From positions 248,001-312,000 of the forward strand of contig NZ_JAHKRR010000002.1 in NCBI RefSeq assembly GCF_018863395.1: a stretch of 64,000 nt of DNA. The letters run 5' to 3'. This document shows, piece by piece, positions 1 to 7,934 of the stretch. The notes under the pieces are model-generated. The model was given only the letters and a program-made list of their open reading frames with translations, searched no databases and was not told the DNA's origin. Origin of the DNA: Sinomicrobium weinanense (GTDB lineage: Bacteria > Bacteroidota > Bacteroidia > Flavobacteriales > Flavobacteriaceae). Made by a program: the position numbers and the translations under genes. The stretch's first letter is position 1. Every line of letters starts with the position of its first letter.

Positions 1-259
1 ATCAGTAATTTAGGTCGATGAAGAATTAGCTATTCTTTGGGAATCTTGTATTAAATTTTATGTTATCGAACACATTTCTATGCCTGCATTTGGGGAATTT
101 AGGTTCAGGTCCCTTATTGACCTGCTTCAACATGACCTGTTTTTATCAAAAACTGAAGGCTAATATATGATAATTTAACATACTTCAAAAAGAGTACACA
201 TAGCTTTTCCGCCCCACTAAATGCTTTTATAACAAAAATGTATTGATTTGAAATAAAAA
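1..259. other. AT-rich non-coding stretch at window edge
   Basis: No open frame with a recognisable product and no RNA gene is visible on either strand. It may be the 3' flank of a gene outside the window. The next feature inward is the inverted-repeat element from about 260. Confidence 0.4.
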
Positions 260-408
260 GAAAGCTGTCTCAAAAGCAACATTCTGTCAACCTCAACCCC
301 TATGTATCGGGACAGACTTTGTTTCAGATTCCCATAACGATTGTAAATCTGCGTGATGGGATGCTGAAACAAATCAGCATGATGGAATATTGCCTTTGAG
401 ACAGCCTC
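260..408. repeat. Composite inverted-repeat element after the ferredoxin reductase gene
   Basis: Outer arms at 260-279 and 390-408 are inverted copies of a sequence centred on GCTGTCTCAAA. Inside lies a second palindromic motif, GATGGGATGCTGAAAC, also found in opposite orientation in the element at 27258-27454. It sits just downstream of the minus-strand operon ending at 442, so it could act as a terminator or an RNA 3'-end stabiliser. The family name is unknown to me. The repeat structure is seen directly; the function is inferred. Confidence 0.7.
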
Positions 409-441
409 GTAAATTCCTGTAAACGCAGGTTAATATAAATT

Positions 442-1494
442 TTATTCTATGGACTTGATCACTGCTTTCGGAGCTTCTTTCCGGCTTCCGTCAAAACCAT
501 CCACACCACTTACGGTTGTGTATTTCATCACGTATTTTTTGCCGGGGTTGACGATCTGGAAAGCGCTCTGGCACATCAGGGTGGCTTCGTGAAACCCGCA
601 CAGGATGAGTTTCAGTTTTCCCGGGTAGGTATTCACATCGCCTATGGCGAAAATTCCGGGAATATTGGTCTGGTAATCCAGGGCATTGTTCACTTTTATA
701 GCGTTCTTTTCGATCTCGAGCCCCCAGTTTGCCATGGGGCCGAGTTTCGGTGCGAGGCCGAAGAGCGGGATAAAATGGTCGGTTTCCAGCCTTTCTTCAA
801 TCCCGTTGCGGCTTACCGTAAGGGCTTCCAGCTTTTCATCACCATGCAGTTCGGTTACTTCGGCAGGTGTAATGAGGTTGATCTTTCCGAGTTTCCTGAG
901 TTCCTGGGCCTTTTCTACGGAATCCAATGCGCCCCGGAATTCGTTCCTTCGGTGTATCAGGGTCACTTCTGAAGCCACATCGGCCAGGTATATGGTCCAG
1001 TCCAGGGCAGAGTCTCCTCCCCCGGCAATGACCACTTTTTTATCGCGATATATTTCCGGGTTCTTGATAAAATAAGCAATTCCTTTGTCCTCGTACAGGT
1101 CTATGTTGTTTAACGGGGGTTTTCTCGGTTCAAAGCTCCCCAGTCCGCCTGCAATGGCTATGACGGGGGCGTGGTGTTTGGTCCCTTTATTGGTGGTGAC
1201 GATAAAACTGCCATCGTCCAGCTTTTCGATGGTTTCTGCCCGTTCGCCCAGGGTAAAACCGGGTTCAAAAGCCTTGATCTGGTTCATCAGGTTATCCACA
1301 AGGCCCCCGGCAAGAACTTCCGGGAATCCGGGAATATCGTATATGGGTTTCTTGGGATATATTTCCGACAACTGTCCGCCGGGTTGCGGCAGGGCATCGA
1401 TAATATGGCATTTGAGTTTTAGCAGGCCCGCTTCGAAGACCGCGAACAATCCCGTAGGGCCGGCACCGATGATAAGTATATCTGTTTTGATCAT
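442..1494 (-). CDS. Ferredoxin--NADP+ reductase (thioredoxin-reductase-like fold)
   Basis: A 350-residue FAD/NAD(P)H-dependent oxidoreductase expected to pass electrons between NADPH and ferredoxin in the cytoplasm. The N-terminal FAD-binding motif GAGPTGL is at residues 11-17. A second nucleotide motif, GGGDSALD, is near residue 158. The C-terminal FAD contact AIGDVN is near 282. It lacks the CxxC redox pair of true thioredoxin reductases, which together with length fits the Bacillus YumC/Chlorobium FNR family. It is last in a run with Mrp and the NifU-like gene, which suggests that it supplies electrons for Fe-S cluster work. The start is ATG with an A-rich leader. Confidence 0.9.
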   Translation of the reverse strand: MIKTDILIIGAGPTGLFAVFEAGLLKLKCHIIDALPQPGGQLSEIYPKKPIYDIPGFPEVLAGGLVDNLMNQIKAFEPGFTLGERAETIEKLDDGSFIVTTNKGTKHHAPVIAIAGGLGSFEPRKPPLNNIDLYEDKGIAYFIKNPEIYRDKKVVIAGGGDSALDWTIYLADVASEVTLIHRRNEFRGALDSVEKAQELRKLGKINLITPAEVTELHGDEKLEALTVSRNGIEERLETDHFIPLFGLAPKLGPMANWGLEIEKNAIKVNNALDYQTNIPGIFAIGDVNTYPGKLKLILCGFHEATLMCQSAFQIVNPGKKYVMKYTTVSGVDGFDGSRKEAPKAVIKSIE

Positions 1495-1690
1495 TTTTTT
1501 GAATTATACGCTTAGATTCTATGCTTTAAGGGCTGTTTACTTTTATGGACGCGACGAATACACTAATTATTTTCAGCCTTGTAACGCACTCCCCAATGGT
1601 GTGAAAAACAATCGGAATTTACAGGCAATACAAATCCTTTCCCCCGGTTCGCAATGAACAGGGAGAGCATCGAAAGAGCCCTATAAGACC

Positions 1691-1930
1691 TTAACTCACA
1701 CCAACAACCTGTTCTATCTGGGGAGCGTATTTCTTGATCGTGGTCTCCACCCCTGCCTTGAGTGTCATGTGATTTACATGGCAATCCGTGCAGGCACCTT
1801 CCAGACGTACCCTGACCAGCTTGCCGTCATCTATGGAAACTAAGGATATGTTACCGCCGTCACTTTCCAGGAACGGGCGGATCTCTTCCAAGGCTTTTTC
1901 TACGTTAATTTGCAATTCTTCTTTTGTCAT
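1691..1930 (-). CDS. NifU-like C-terminal domain Fe-S scaffold protein
   Basis: A small acidic protein of 79 residues consisting of only the NifU C-terminal domain, a scaffold that holds and passes on Fe-S clusters. The cysteine pair is in GACTDCHVNHMTLK; most family members have proline after the second Cys, here replaced by His. I start at the internal ATG (MTKEELQIN), which matches family N-termini; an in-frame ATG 21 bases upstream adds seven residues. It lies between mrp and the ferredoxin reductase gene, all on the minus strand, consistent with one Fe-S assembly operon. Confidence 0.88.
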   Translation of the reverse strand: MTKEELQINVEKALEEIRPFLESDGGNISLVSIDDGKLVRVRLEGACTDCHVNHMTLKAGVETTIKKYAPQIEQVVGVS

Positions 1931-2028
1931 TTTTTCTATTGGGTTATGCATCGGACATATGGGTTAAGCATTGGCAGTGACCGGATTTCAGCCCCTATAA
2001 CACTTAACACGGCTCCCGACTACTTTCT

Positions 2029-3162
2029 TCATTTCTTTTTAACGGCCGAACAACCGGCCATAGTGGTTATTTTTATAGCTTCGGTAGGTGGCAGGTTTTC
2101 ATTCCGGTCTACCACTTCCTGTACTATATTCCTGGTAAGTTCTTCAAAGGCCTCTTCCAGCGGAGTTGCGGTTTGCAATGCTGCGGGCCGGCCTACGTCA
2201 CCGGCTTCCCGGATGCTCTGTATCAGCGGTATTTCTCCCAGGAAGGGCACATCGAGGTCTTCCGAAAGGTTTTTCGCGCCTTCCTTGCCAAAAATATAAT
2301 ATTTGTTTTCCGGCAATTCTTCGGGGGTAAAGTAAGCCATGTTTTCTATGATACCCAGTACGGGCACCCGGATGCTTTCCTGCTGGAACATGGCCACACC
2401 TTTCCGGGCATCGGCCAGGGCCACATTTTGCGGAGTACTTACCACCACTGCCCCGGTTACGGGCAGGGATTGCATAATACTCAGGTGTATATCCCCGGTT
2501 CCCGGAGGAAGGTCTACCAGCAGAAAATCGAGCTCACCCCAGGCGGCATCGAAGATCATCTGGTTCAATGCCTTGGAAGCCATAGGCCCCCTCCATATCA
2601 CGGCCTGGTTGGGCTGCGTAAAGAAACCGATAGACAGTACCTTGACCCCATAGTTTTCCACGGGTTTCATTTTCGATTTGCCATCTACTTTCACGGCCAG
2701 TGGTCTTTCCCTTTCCACATCGAGCATTATCGGCGCCGACGGACCGTAAATATCGGCATCGAGCAGGCCTACATTAAATCCCATTTTGGCCAGTGTAACG
2801 GCCAGGTTTACCGTAATGGTAGACTTTCCTACACCCCCTTTTCCCGAAGCTACCGCGATGATATTCTTTATGCCGGGAATGGCCTTTCCCTTGATCTGAG
2901 GTTTTTTCTCCGGGGCATCTACATTGATATTCACCTTTATCTTTGCCTTTTCATACACTTCGTTGTGAATGGCTTTCAGGATCTCCACCTCGGTTTTCTT
3001 CCGGGCCTGCAGGCTGGGGTTCTTTATAGTGACGTCTACCACAACTTCGTCGCCAAAGGTCATTACATTGGTGACAGCCCCGCTCTCTACCATGTTTTTG
3101 CCTTCTCCGGGTACGGTTATGGTTTCCAGTGCCTTTAATATTTCCTTTTTATCTAACTTCAT
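2029..3162 (-). CDS. Mrp/NBP35 family Fe-S cluster carrier ATPase
   Basis: A 377-residue cytoplasmic P-loop ATPase that carries Fe-S clusters to target apoproteins. An N-terminal DUF59/MIP18-like domain spans about 1-90. The deviant Walker A motif GKGGVGKST is near residue 107. A switch region, DLPPGTGDIH, is near 218. It is the first gene of the mrp-nifU-fnr run and has a good TAnnTTTG promoter 40 bases upstream. The CxxC seen in many Mrp proteins is not obvious; two separated cysteines, one in MAGCSAV at the extreme C-terminus, may contribute to cluster binding. Confidence 0.93.
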   Translation of the reverse strand: MKLDKKEILKALETITVPGEGKNMVESGAVTNVMTFGDEVVVDVTIKNPSLQARKKTEVEILKAIHNEVYEKAKIKVNINVDAPEKKPQIKGKAIPGIKNIIAVASGKGGVGKSTITVNLAVTLAKMGFNVGLLDADIYGPSAPIMLDVERERPLAVKVDGKSKMKPVENYGVKVLSIGFFTQPNQAVIWRGPMASKALNQMIFDAAWGELDFLLVDLPPGTGDIHLSIMQSLPVTGAVVVSTPQNVALADARKGVAMFQQESIRVPVLGIIENMAYFTPEELPENKYYIFGKEGAKNLSEDLDVPFLGEIPLIQSIREAGDVGRPAALQTATPLEEAFEELTRNIVQEVVDRNENLPPTEAIKITTMAGCSAVKKK

Positions 3163-3202
3163 GTAGTATAGATTCGTTCTAAATTAAATTCATTCTAAAT
3201 TA

Positions 3203-3233
3203 CAAAGATAAGGTTTCGCTTCCATATTTTAAA
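3203..3233 (-). promoter_or_regulatory. Bacteroidota-type promoter of the mrp operon
   Basis: On the minus strand, TATCTTTG (3203-3210) matches the -7 consensus TAnnTTTG. Nineteen bases upstream is TTTA (3230-3233), one mismatch from the -33 TTTG box. It faces the Mrp ATG at 3162. Confidence 0.65.
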
Positions 3234-3305
3234 ACCCTTGGATAGAAATGCTCAATCACGGGATAGGGATTCCTTATTTTCTGAGATGATGTTTTTGGGA
3301 ACGGT

Positions 3306-3446
3306 CCCCCTCTGCCTTCGGCATCTCCCCCGAAGAGGGGGAGAAAGTTATCTTTTAAATATTGTTATCTACTTTATTTATTCTCCATTGTGGTATAAAA
3401 GAATAAAACCTCTCCCCTTAGGGGAGATGCCAAAGGCAGAGGGGAC
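3306..3446. repeat. About 140-bp GC-rich palindromic element, copy A
   Basis: Two inverted GC-rich ends (CTCTGCCTTCGGCATCTCCC on the left, its complement on the right at 3410-3444) flank an AT-rich middle. Each end also folds on itself through runs of C and G. The interior and size match copy B at 6496-6629, with partial copies at 7849, 43826, 47970 and 52243. It looks like a small non-autonomous mobile or REP-type element. This fills most of the 306-base gap between the mrp operon and the alkyltransferase-like gene. Confidence 0.8.
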
Positions 3447-3468
3447 TACAATTTTATCAATCCCAGAA

Positions 3469-3807
3469 CTACAACGCTTTGGAAGGGTCCCAGAACAGCT
3501 TGTCAAAATCGAGAATACGGTTGTCTTTTACTTTTACCCCTTCGCTTTCCAGGAGCTGCTGCATGAGGTTGGTTCCGCTGAAGTGGTGTTTTCCGGTAAG
3601 TAGTCCCTGGCGGTTGACCACGCGGTGTGCGGGTACATCTTCGCGCCCGCCGCAGGCATTCATGGCCCAACCTACCATCCGTGCGGACCGTGCTGCGCCG
3701 AGATAACGGGCTATGGCTCCGTAGGAAGTAACTCTCCCGTAGGGTATTTCCCGGGCTACGGCGTATACTTTTTCAAAAAAATTCTGATTTTCGGGTTTTG
3801 GGTTCAA
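3469..3807 (-). CDS. Alkyltransferase-like (ATL) DNA-damage protein
   Basis: A 112-residue protein of the MGMT DNA-binding fold. The DNA-binding helix PYGRVTSYGAIA is at residues 22-33. The active-site motif is PAHRVVN, where true O6-alkylguanine transferases have PCHRV, so alanine replaces the acceptor cysteine. ATL proteins are known to bind O6-alkylguanine and hand it to nucleotide excision repair. The only usable start is TTG at 3807, because a stop codon lies just upstream in frame; the first residues are encoded by a 7-base repeat array. Function could be impaired if that start is weak. Confidence 0.85.
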   Translation of the reverse strand: MNPKPENQNFFEKVYAVAREIPYGRVTSYGAIARYLGAARSARMVGWAMNACGGREDVPAHRVVNRQGLLTGKHHFSGTNLMQQLLESEGVKVKDNRILDFDKLFWDPSKAL

Positions 3808-3893
3808 AGTTTAAGATTCAAGGTTTAAAGTTTAATGTTCAAGGTTGCAGGGTTTTGGTCCCTGAGCAGAGCCGAAGGGCAGGTTTCAGTTTT
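3790..3893. repeat. Degenerate 7-mer array with a CCCTGAGC-type core
   Basis: About ten units of a 7-base repeat (TTCAAAG, TTTAAGA, TTCAAGG and similar) run from about 3792 to 3862, followed by the core CCTGAGCAGAGCCGAAGGGC at 3871-3890. Read on the minus strand this has the same order as 48178-48232 and 37067-37173. The array overlaps the 5' end of the alkyltransferase-like gene. Confidence 0.75.
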
Positions 3894-3912
3894 TTTTGGT
3901 TTATGAACTTTT

Positions 3913-3992
3913 CAGCTCCCCCTAAGAGGGAAATCCTTTTTTAATAACGTAACAGCTCCCCCCTTGAGGGGGGCAGGGGGGTGTCCCTTCAA
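3913..3992. repeat. Degenerate copy of the GC-rich palindromic element
   Basis: Two CAGCTCCCCC half-sites around an AT-rich middle, with a run of Gs on the right side. It appears to be a decayed relative of the 140-bp element. It lies just downstream of the LysE-family gene and may serve as its terminator. Confidence 0.5.
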
Positions 3993-4002
3993 CACAATTC
4001 CA

Positions 4003-4647
4003 TCAACCTCTCCCCAATTCGCTGTAAAAGATGCGAATCAGGGTGATGATCACCAGGACCAGCATTAATGCGCTGAGTATGTAATCGGAATACTTGGTAA
4101 ACCTTTCCGTTTTGTCCTGCATTTTGTTAAAATACACCACATAGATATACAGTGTGGTAAAGGTGCCGAGCCCGGCAGCGAGGATAAAGATAAGGATATC
4201 GGTCAATTCGAACTTTATCCAGCCAGAAACATTCCAGGCGGCATTGATCCCGCAAAAATACGGTATGGGCAACATATTAAGTGCGGAGAGCAGCATTCCC
4301 TTGAAAAAACTCTTTCGCTTGCTCACATAGACCGAACGCATTTTCTTTTCTTTCCTTTTTCTGCCTGCCACAAAAAAATAAATAGCAAAAAAGGCAAAGA
4401 CGATCACAGCGATCTTCAGTAAAATATCGATGATGTGGGTATTTCTGTACAGGTATTTGGATATCAGCACCCCTATATAGGCCTGTCCGATCACCACCAG
4501 GGAGGCCCCAATAGCAAACAATATACCGTTTGTTCTCCCTTTCTGGGCACTGGTCTTTGCGGCCGTCATATTCACCAATCCCGGGAGCAGAACGCCCATC
4601 GTGGCTGCCGAAAAGGTGGCAAAGAACAGTATCACTACATGTGTCAT
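4003..4647 (-). CDS. LysE-family small-molecule exporter
   Basis: A 214-residue inner-membrane protein with about six hydrophobic segments and the N-terminal LysE/RhtB-type segment (MTHVVILFFATFSAATMGV, then a PG motif at LLPGLVNM). The family exports amino acids or similar small solutes; the substrate cannot be read from the sequence. A basic cytoplasmic loop, GRKRKEKKMR, near residue 95 fits the family topology. It follows trmB by 20 bases on the same strand and is probably cotranscribed. Confidence 0.8.
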   Translation of the reverse strand: MTHVVILFFATFSAATMGVLLPGLVNMTAAKTSAQKGRTNGILFAIGASLVVIGQAYIGVLISKYLYRNTHIIDILLKIAVIVFAFFAIYFFVAGRKRKEKKMRSVYVSKRKSFFKGMLLSALNMLPIPYFCGINAAWNVSGWIKFELTDILIFILAAGLGTFTTLYIYVVYFNKMQDKTERFTKYSDYILSALMLVLVIITLIRIFYSELGRG

Positions 4648-4667
4648 TTCCGGTTGGTTATACAGGC

Positions 4668-5339
4668 TTACGGCCTGAATTTTATATAGGTTATCGGTTT
4701 TTGTTGCTCAAGATACTGTTTTTCGTAGAAAGTCTGGATACCTGTCACTTCTTCCGGAGAATATTCATTGCCGTATACATCGTGATGGGCATAGAGCACT
4801 TCACAACCAAGTCCGTGCAGCAATCCCAGGGTATAACCGTGCATAAACTCACTGTCGGTCTTGAGATGAACCACACCGTCTTCTTTCAGTATCTTTTTAT
4901 ATTTGGTGAGAAAACCGGCATTGGTAAGCCGATGTTTGGTTCTCTTGTATTTGATCTGCGGGTCGGGAAAGGTGATCCATATTTCATCAACCTCATCTTT
5001 TTCGAAAAAGAGATCGATAAGTTCTATCTGGGTACGTAAAAAGGCCACATTGTCCAGATTTTCTTCCAGGGCGGTCTTGGCCCCTCTCCAGAAACGGGCG
5101 CCCTTGATGTCTACCCCGATAAAATTTTTGTCCGGATGTTTCCGGGCCAGGTTTACGGCATATTCGCCCTTGCCACATCCGAGTTCGAGTACAACGGGGT
5201 TATTGTTCTTAAAAAAATCCGTTCTCCACCTGCCCCTGAGAATGAACCCTCCCGAAATGACTTCGTCCCGTTCCGGTTGAATAACATTGGAAAAAGTTTC
5301 GTTCTCCCGAAACCGCTTTAGCTTGTTTTTGCTACCCAC
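4668..5339 (-). CDS. trmB: tRNA (guanine-N7-)-methyltransferase
   Basis: Methylates N7 of G46 in the tRNA variable loop using S-adenosylmethionine. The SAM-binding motif LELGCGKGEYAVNLA is near residues 52-66. The acidic motif GVDIKGAR follows. TFPDPQIKYKRTKHRL, near 124, carries the substrate-binding PDPW/K-type site. The length of 223 is normal. The start codon is GTG, chosen because the product begins MGSKNKLKRF as in lineage homologues. TAATTTTG lies 22 bases upstream as a likely -7 box. Confidence 0.95.
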   Translation of the reverse strand: MGSKNKLKRFRENETFSNVIQPERDEVISGGFILRGRWRTDFFKNNNPVVLELGCGKGEYAVNLARKHPDKNFIGVDIKGARFWRGAKTALEENLDNVAFLRTQIELIDLFFEKDEVDEIWITFPDPQIKYKRTKHRLTNAGFLTKYKKILKEDGVVHLKTDSEFMHGYTLGLLHGLGCEVLYAHHDVYGNEYSPEEVTGIQTFYEKQYLEQQKPITYIKFRP

Positions 5340-5360
5340 AACAATTATTTAATTTTTTGG

Positions 5361-5368
5361 CAAAATTA
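5361..5368 (-). promoter_or_regulatory. -7 box of trmB
   Basis: Minus-strand TAATTTTG matches TAnnTTTG and lies 22 bases upstream of the GTG start. A related TTATTTTG on the plus strand at 5397-5404 may serve the divergent glycosyltransferase gene. No clear -33 box is visible for either. Confidence 0.5.
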
Positions 5369-5409
5369 AGGAAATATTTATCTGTTAAAGAAATTCTTAT
5401 TTTGCAAGC

Positions 5410-6489
5410 ATGAATTACCGGATACTCGTCGCCCCCCTGAACTGGGGCTTGGGTCATGCCACCAGGTGTATTCCTGTGATACGGGCCCTTCAGGAAAACG
5501 GCTTTAGCCCTGTTATTGCCTCCGATGGTATTGCCTTGGAACTGCTGAAAAAGGAGTTTCCCGGGGTGGAAAGCATCTACCTGCCTTCTTACCAGATCGA
5601 ATATGCCAGGGAAGGAAAGTATTTCAAACTGAAAATGATATGGGACTCCCCAAAAATGATCAAGGCCATCAGGCGCGAAAAAAGGCTGATCAAAAAGATC
5701 GTAAAGGAACGGCAGATCGACGGTATTATCTCTGATAACCGGCTGGGTGTATACCACAAGAAAATACCTTCGGTATTCATTACGCATCAACTCAATGTCC
5801 TTACCGGGAGTACTTCCTGGCTCAGTTCAAAGGTTCACCGGAAATTCATCCGGAAATTCGACCAGTGCTGGATCCCCGATGCCGAAGGAAAACCCAACCT
5901 GAGCGGAAAACTGGGACACCTGAAAAAGGAAAATATTCCGGTAAAATACATCGGGCCCCTGAGCCGTTTGCAAAAAAAGGAGTTGGAAATCGTCTACGAC
6001 CTGGCCATCATCCTGTCGGGGCCGGAACCGCAACGGACCCTGTTGGAAAACAAGATCTTAAAGGAAATACAAAACTACCATGGCACTATCCTTTTTGTAA
6101 GAGGAGAGATCGAAAACACCCAGAATATTCAGAAAAAAGGCAATACCACCATCTATAACTTTATGCGTTCGGAAGAACTGGAAACCGCACTGAACCAAAG
6201 TGCCCTGGTATTGTCCAGGTCGGGCTATACGACCATTATGGACCTGGTCAACCTCCGGAAAAAGGCCTTTTTTATCCCTACACCGGGACAATACGAACAG
6301 GAATACCTGGCCAAACGCCTGAAGAAAAACGGCATGTTGCCCTATGTCCCTCAGAAGGATTTTCGTATTCAGATGCTGTCGGAGGTAGAAAACTATGAGG
6401 GGCTACCGGAAATTCCGGTCAACCGGTTTAATTTTGAGGAATTGTTTGAAGTGTTCCGGGCACCACAGGAAAGTCCGGAAGTTTTATAG
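5410..6489 (+). CDS. MurG-like (GT28-type) glycosyltransferase
   Basis: A 359-residue GT-B fold protein. The N-terminal acceptor-domain motif NWGLGHATRC is at residues 12-21 and resembles the glycine-rich loop of MurG-type enzymes. The C-terminal nucleotide-sugar domain has SGPEPQR near 203 and a late LSRSGYTTIMDLVNL stretch where family members bind the UDP-sugar. No signal peptide is present, so it acts on the cytoplasmic side. It stands alone between divergent trmB and the convergent histidine kinase. The acceptor is unknown; it is not MurG itself, since no cell-wall genes surround it. Confidence 0.8.
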   Translation: MNYRILVAPLNWGLGHATRCIPVIRALQENGFSPVIASDGIALELLKKEFPGVESIYLPSYQIEYAREGKYFKLKMIWDSPKMIKAIRREKRLIKKIVKERQIDGIISDNRLGVYHKKIPSVFITHQLNVLTGSTSWLSSKVHRKFIRKFDQCWIPDAEGKPNLSGKLGHLKKENIPVKYIGPLSRLQKKELEIVYDLAIILSGPEPQRTLLENKILKEIQNYHGTILFVRGEIENTQNIQKKGNTTIYNFMRSEELETALNQSALVLSRSGYTTIMDLVNLRKKAFFIPTPGQYEQEYLAKRLKKNGMLPYVPQKDFRIQMLSEVENYEGLPEIPVNRFNFEELFEVFRAPQESPEVL

Positions 6490-6495
6490 AAACGA

Positions 6496-6629
6496 TCCCC
6501 CTCTGCCTTCGGCATCTCCCCCGAGGGGGGAGAAAGTTATCTTTTAAACATTATTACATTTACACTCTCCCGGTGTAAAAAGATTAAAATTCTCCCCTTT
6601 GGGGAGATGCCGCAGGCAGAGGGGACTAC
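6496..6629. repeat. About 135-bp GC-rich palindromic element, copy B
   Basis: Same architecture as copy A (3306-3446): inverted CTCTGCCTTCGGCATCTCCC-type ends and an AT-rich centre that shares GAGAAAGTTATCTTTTAAA. The right end supplies the stop codon (TAG read on the minus strand) of the histidine kinase gene at 6626. It occupies the whole gap between two convergent genes, so a bidirectional terminator role is plausible. Confidence 0.8.
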
Positions 6630-7702
6630 CTTATGGCCTCACTATCTTCCACCTTTTCCAGGGTAAAGGAAAATTCAGATCCTATGCCGTAAACGCTTTC
6701 CACATATATCTTTTCGTTATGCGCTTCTATGATGTGCTTTACGATGGAGAGTCCCAGCCCGGAGCCTCCTTCTTTTCTGCTACCGCTCTTGTCTACCCGG
6801 AAAAAGCGTTCGAACAGGCGGGAAATATGTTGTTTTTCGATGCCTTCCCCATTGTCTGTAACCCTGACAATGACCTTGTTCTTTATCAGGTTTTCGATAC
6901 TAACTTCCGTAGTACCGTCCAACTTGCCGTATTTTATCGAGTTGACCACAAGGTTGGTCACTACCTGCTGTATACGTTCTTTATCGGCCCGGACCATAAT
7001 GGGGGCTTCATAGGCCATATCGAAAGTTAAAGTAATGTTCTTTTTCGCGGCTTTCATTTCCAGCAGGTCAAAAGAATTTTCGACGACTTCCACGATGTTG
7101 AACTCTTCGTGGTCCAGGTGAAGGTCCCCTACTTCCAGTTTGGTGATCATATCGAGGTCGCGGACAATATAGATCAGCCTTTCCACCCCTTTAGCCGCCC
7201 GTTGCAGGTATTTTTTTCGTACGGCCTTGTCCTTGATGGCGCCGTCCAGCAGTGTAAGGATATAACCCTGCACGGTAAACAACGGGGTTTTCAGTTCGTG
7301 CGATACGTTGCCCAAAAACTCCTTCCGGTAGGTTTCCCGTACTTTCAGGGTCTCGATCTCCAGTTTTTTATCCTGGGCAAATTTCTCTATTTCACGGGTA
7401 AGTGTCGCCATATCGGTAGTGATAGGGTGCTGGTGAAAGGAAGTGGATTCCAGCAGGGAAACATCGTCATAGATCTTTTTCACCCTTTTATAGATAAACC
7501 GCTCCACACGGAACTGGATGATAAAAAAACAGAGGGCAAAATTCACCACGGCAAAGACCGGCAATACCTTCCAGTATATCTCTATCGGTGCCAGAGCGGA
7601 AAACAAATACAATAACAGTATGACAAAAGTCCCGGAAATTATGGTGATATACAGCGAAGAACGCAGTGCGAACTTATAGGATTTTTTCAGTTTTGCAGGC
7701 AT
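6626..7702 (-). CDS. phoR: PhoR-type sensor histidine kinase
   Basis: A 358-residue membrane kinase. Two transmembrane segments (about residues 18-38 and 44-62) frame a very short external loop. The phospho-acceptor box SHELKTP is near residue 136. N box VTNLVVNSIKYG, G1 VTDNGEGI and G2 GGSGLGLSIVKH follow, so the ATPase domain is complete. I start at ATG (MPAKLKKSYKF); a TTG 30 bases upstream is possible but less likely. It lies downstream of the response regulator on the same strand, with 232 bases between. The short sensor loop and the Pho-box-like array nearby support a phosphate-response role, which remains an inference. Confidence 0.85.
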   Translation of the reverse strand: MPAKLKKSYKFALRSSLYITIISGTFVILLLYLFSALAPIEIYWKVLPVFAVVNFALCFFIIQFRVERFIYKRVKKIYDDVSLLESTSFHQHPITTDMATLTREIEKFAQDKKLEIETLKVRETYRKEFLGNVSHELKTPLFTVQGYILTLLDGAIKDKAVRKKYLQRAAKGVERLIYIVRDLDMITKLEVGDLHLDHEEFNIVEVVENSFDLLEMKAAKKNITLTFDMAYEAPIMVRADKERIQQVVTNLVVNSIKYGKLDGTTEVSIENLIKNKVIVRVTDNGEGIEKQHISRLFERFFRVDKSGSRKEGGSGLGLSIVKHIIEAHNEKIYVESVYGIGSEFSFTLEKVEDSEAIR

Positions 7703-7848
7703 CTCAAAGAATTGTTCGTTTCTTCCCCGCAAAGAAACGGAAAAAATATGGTTTAAAGCCGGTTTCGAGGGGCCTGTTCTCGGTGGGGAAAGGGGATCTC
7801 TGTGTGATGTTCAAGTAATATAAAATGTTAGTGAGACTGCCCGGAAGG

Positions 7849-7888
7849 TCCCCTTCTGCCTTCGGCATCTCCCCCTAAGGGGGAGAAA
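7849..7888. repeat. Half copy of the GC-rich palindromic element
   Basis: CTTCTGCCTTCGGCATCTCC followed by a short C-run/G-run hairpin matches the left end of copies A and B. The right half is missing. It lies between the response regulator stop and the kinase start, and so is inside the probable phoB-phoR transcript. Confidence 0.7.
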
Positions 7889-7934
7889 TTATTCGTTTTT
7901 TGACTTCGATCTTTAATGCATTATGGCATTAAAA

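Noticed and set aside
1085-1657. 190-codon plus-strand frame opposite the ferredoxin reductase
   Set aside because: It is antisense to a clearly identified gene and has low-complexity Pro/Ser-rich composition typical of shadow frames.
1563-1784. 73-codon minus-strand frame
   Set aside because: It overlaps the NifU-like gene in another frame and shows no independent coding signal.
3238-3603. 121-codon plus-strand frame
   Set aside because: It runs through the palindromic element and antisense to the alkyltransferase-like gene; the predicted protein is repeat-derived.
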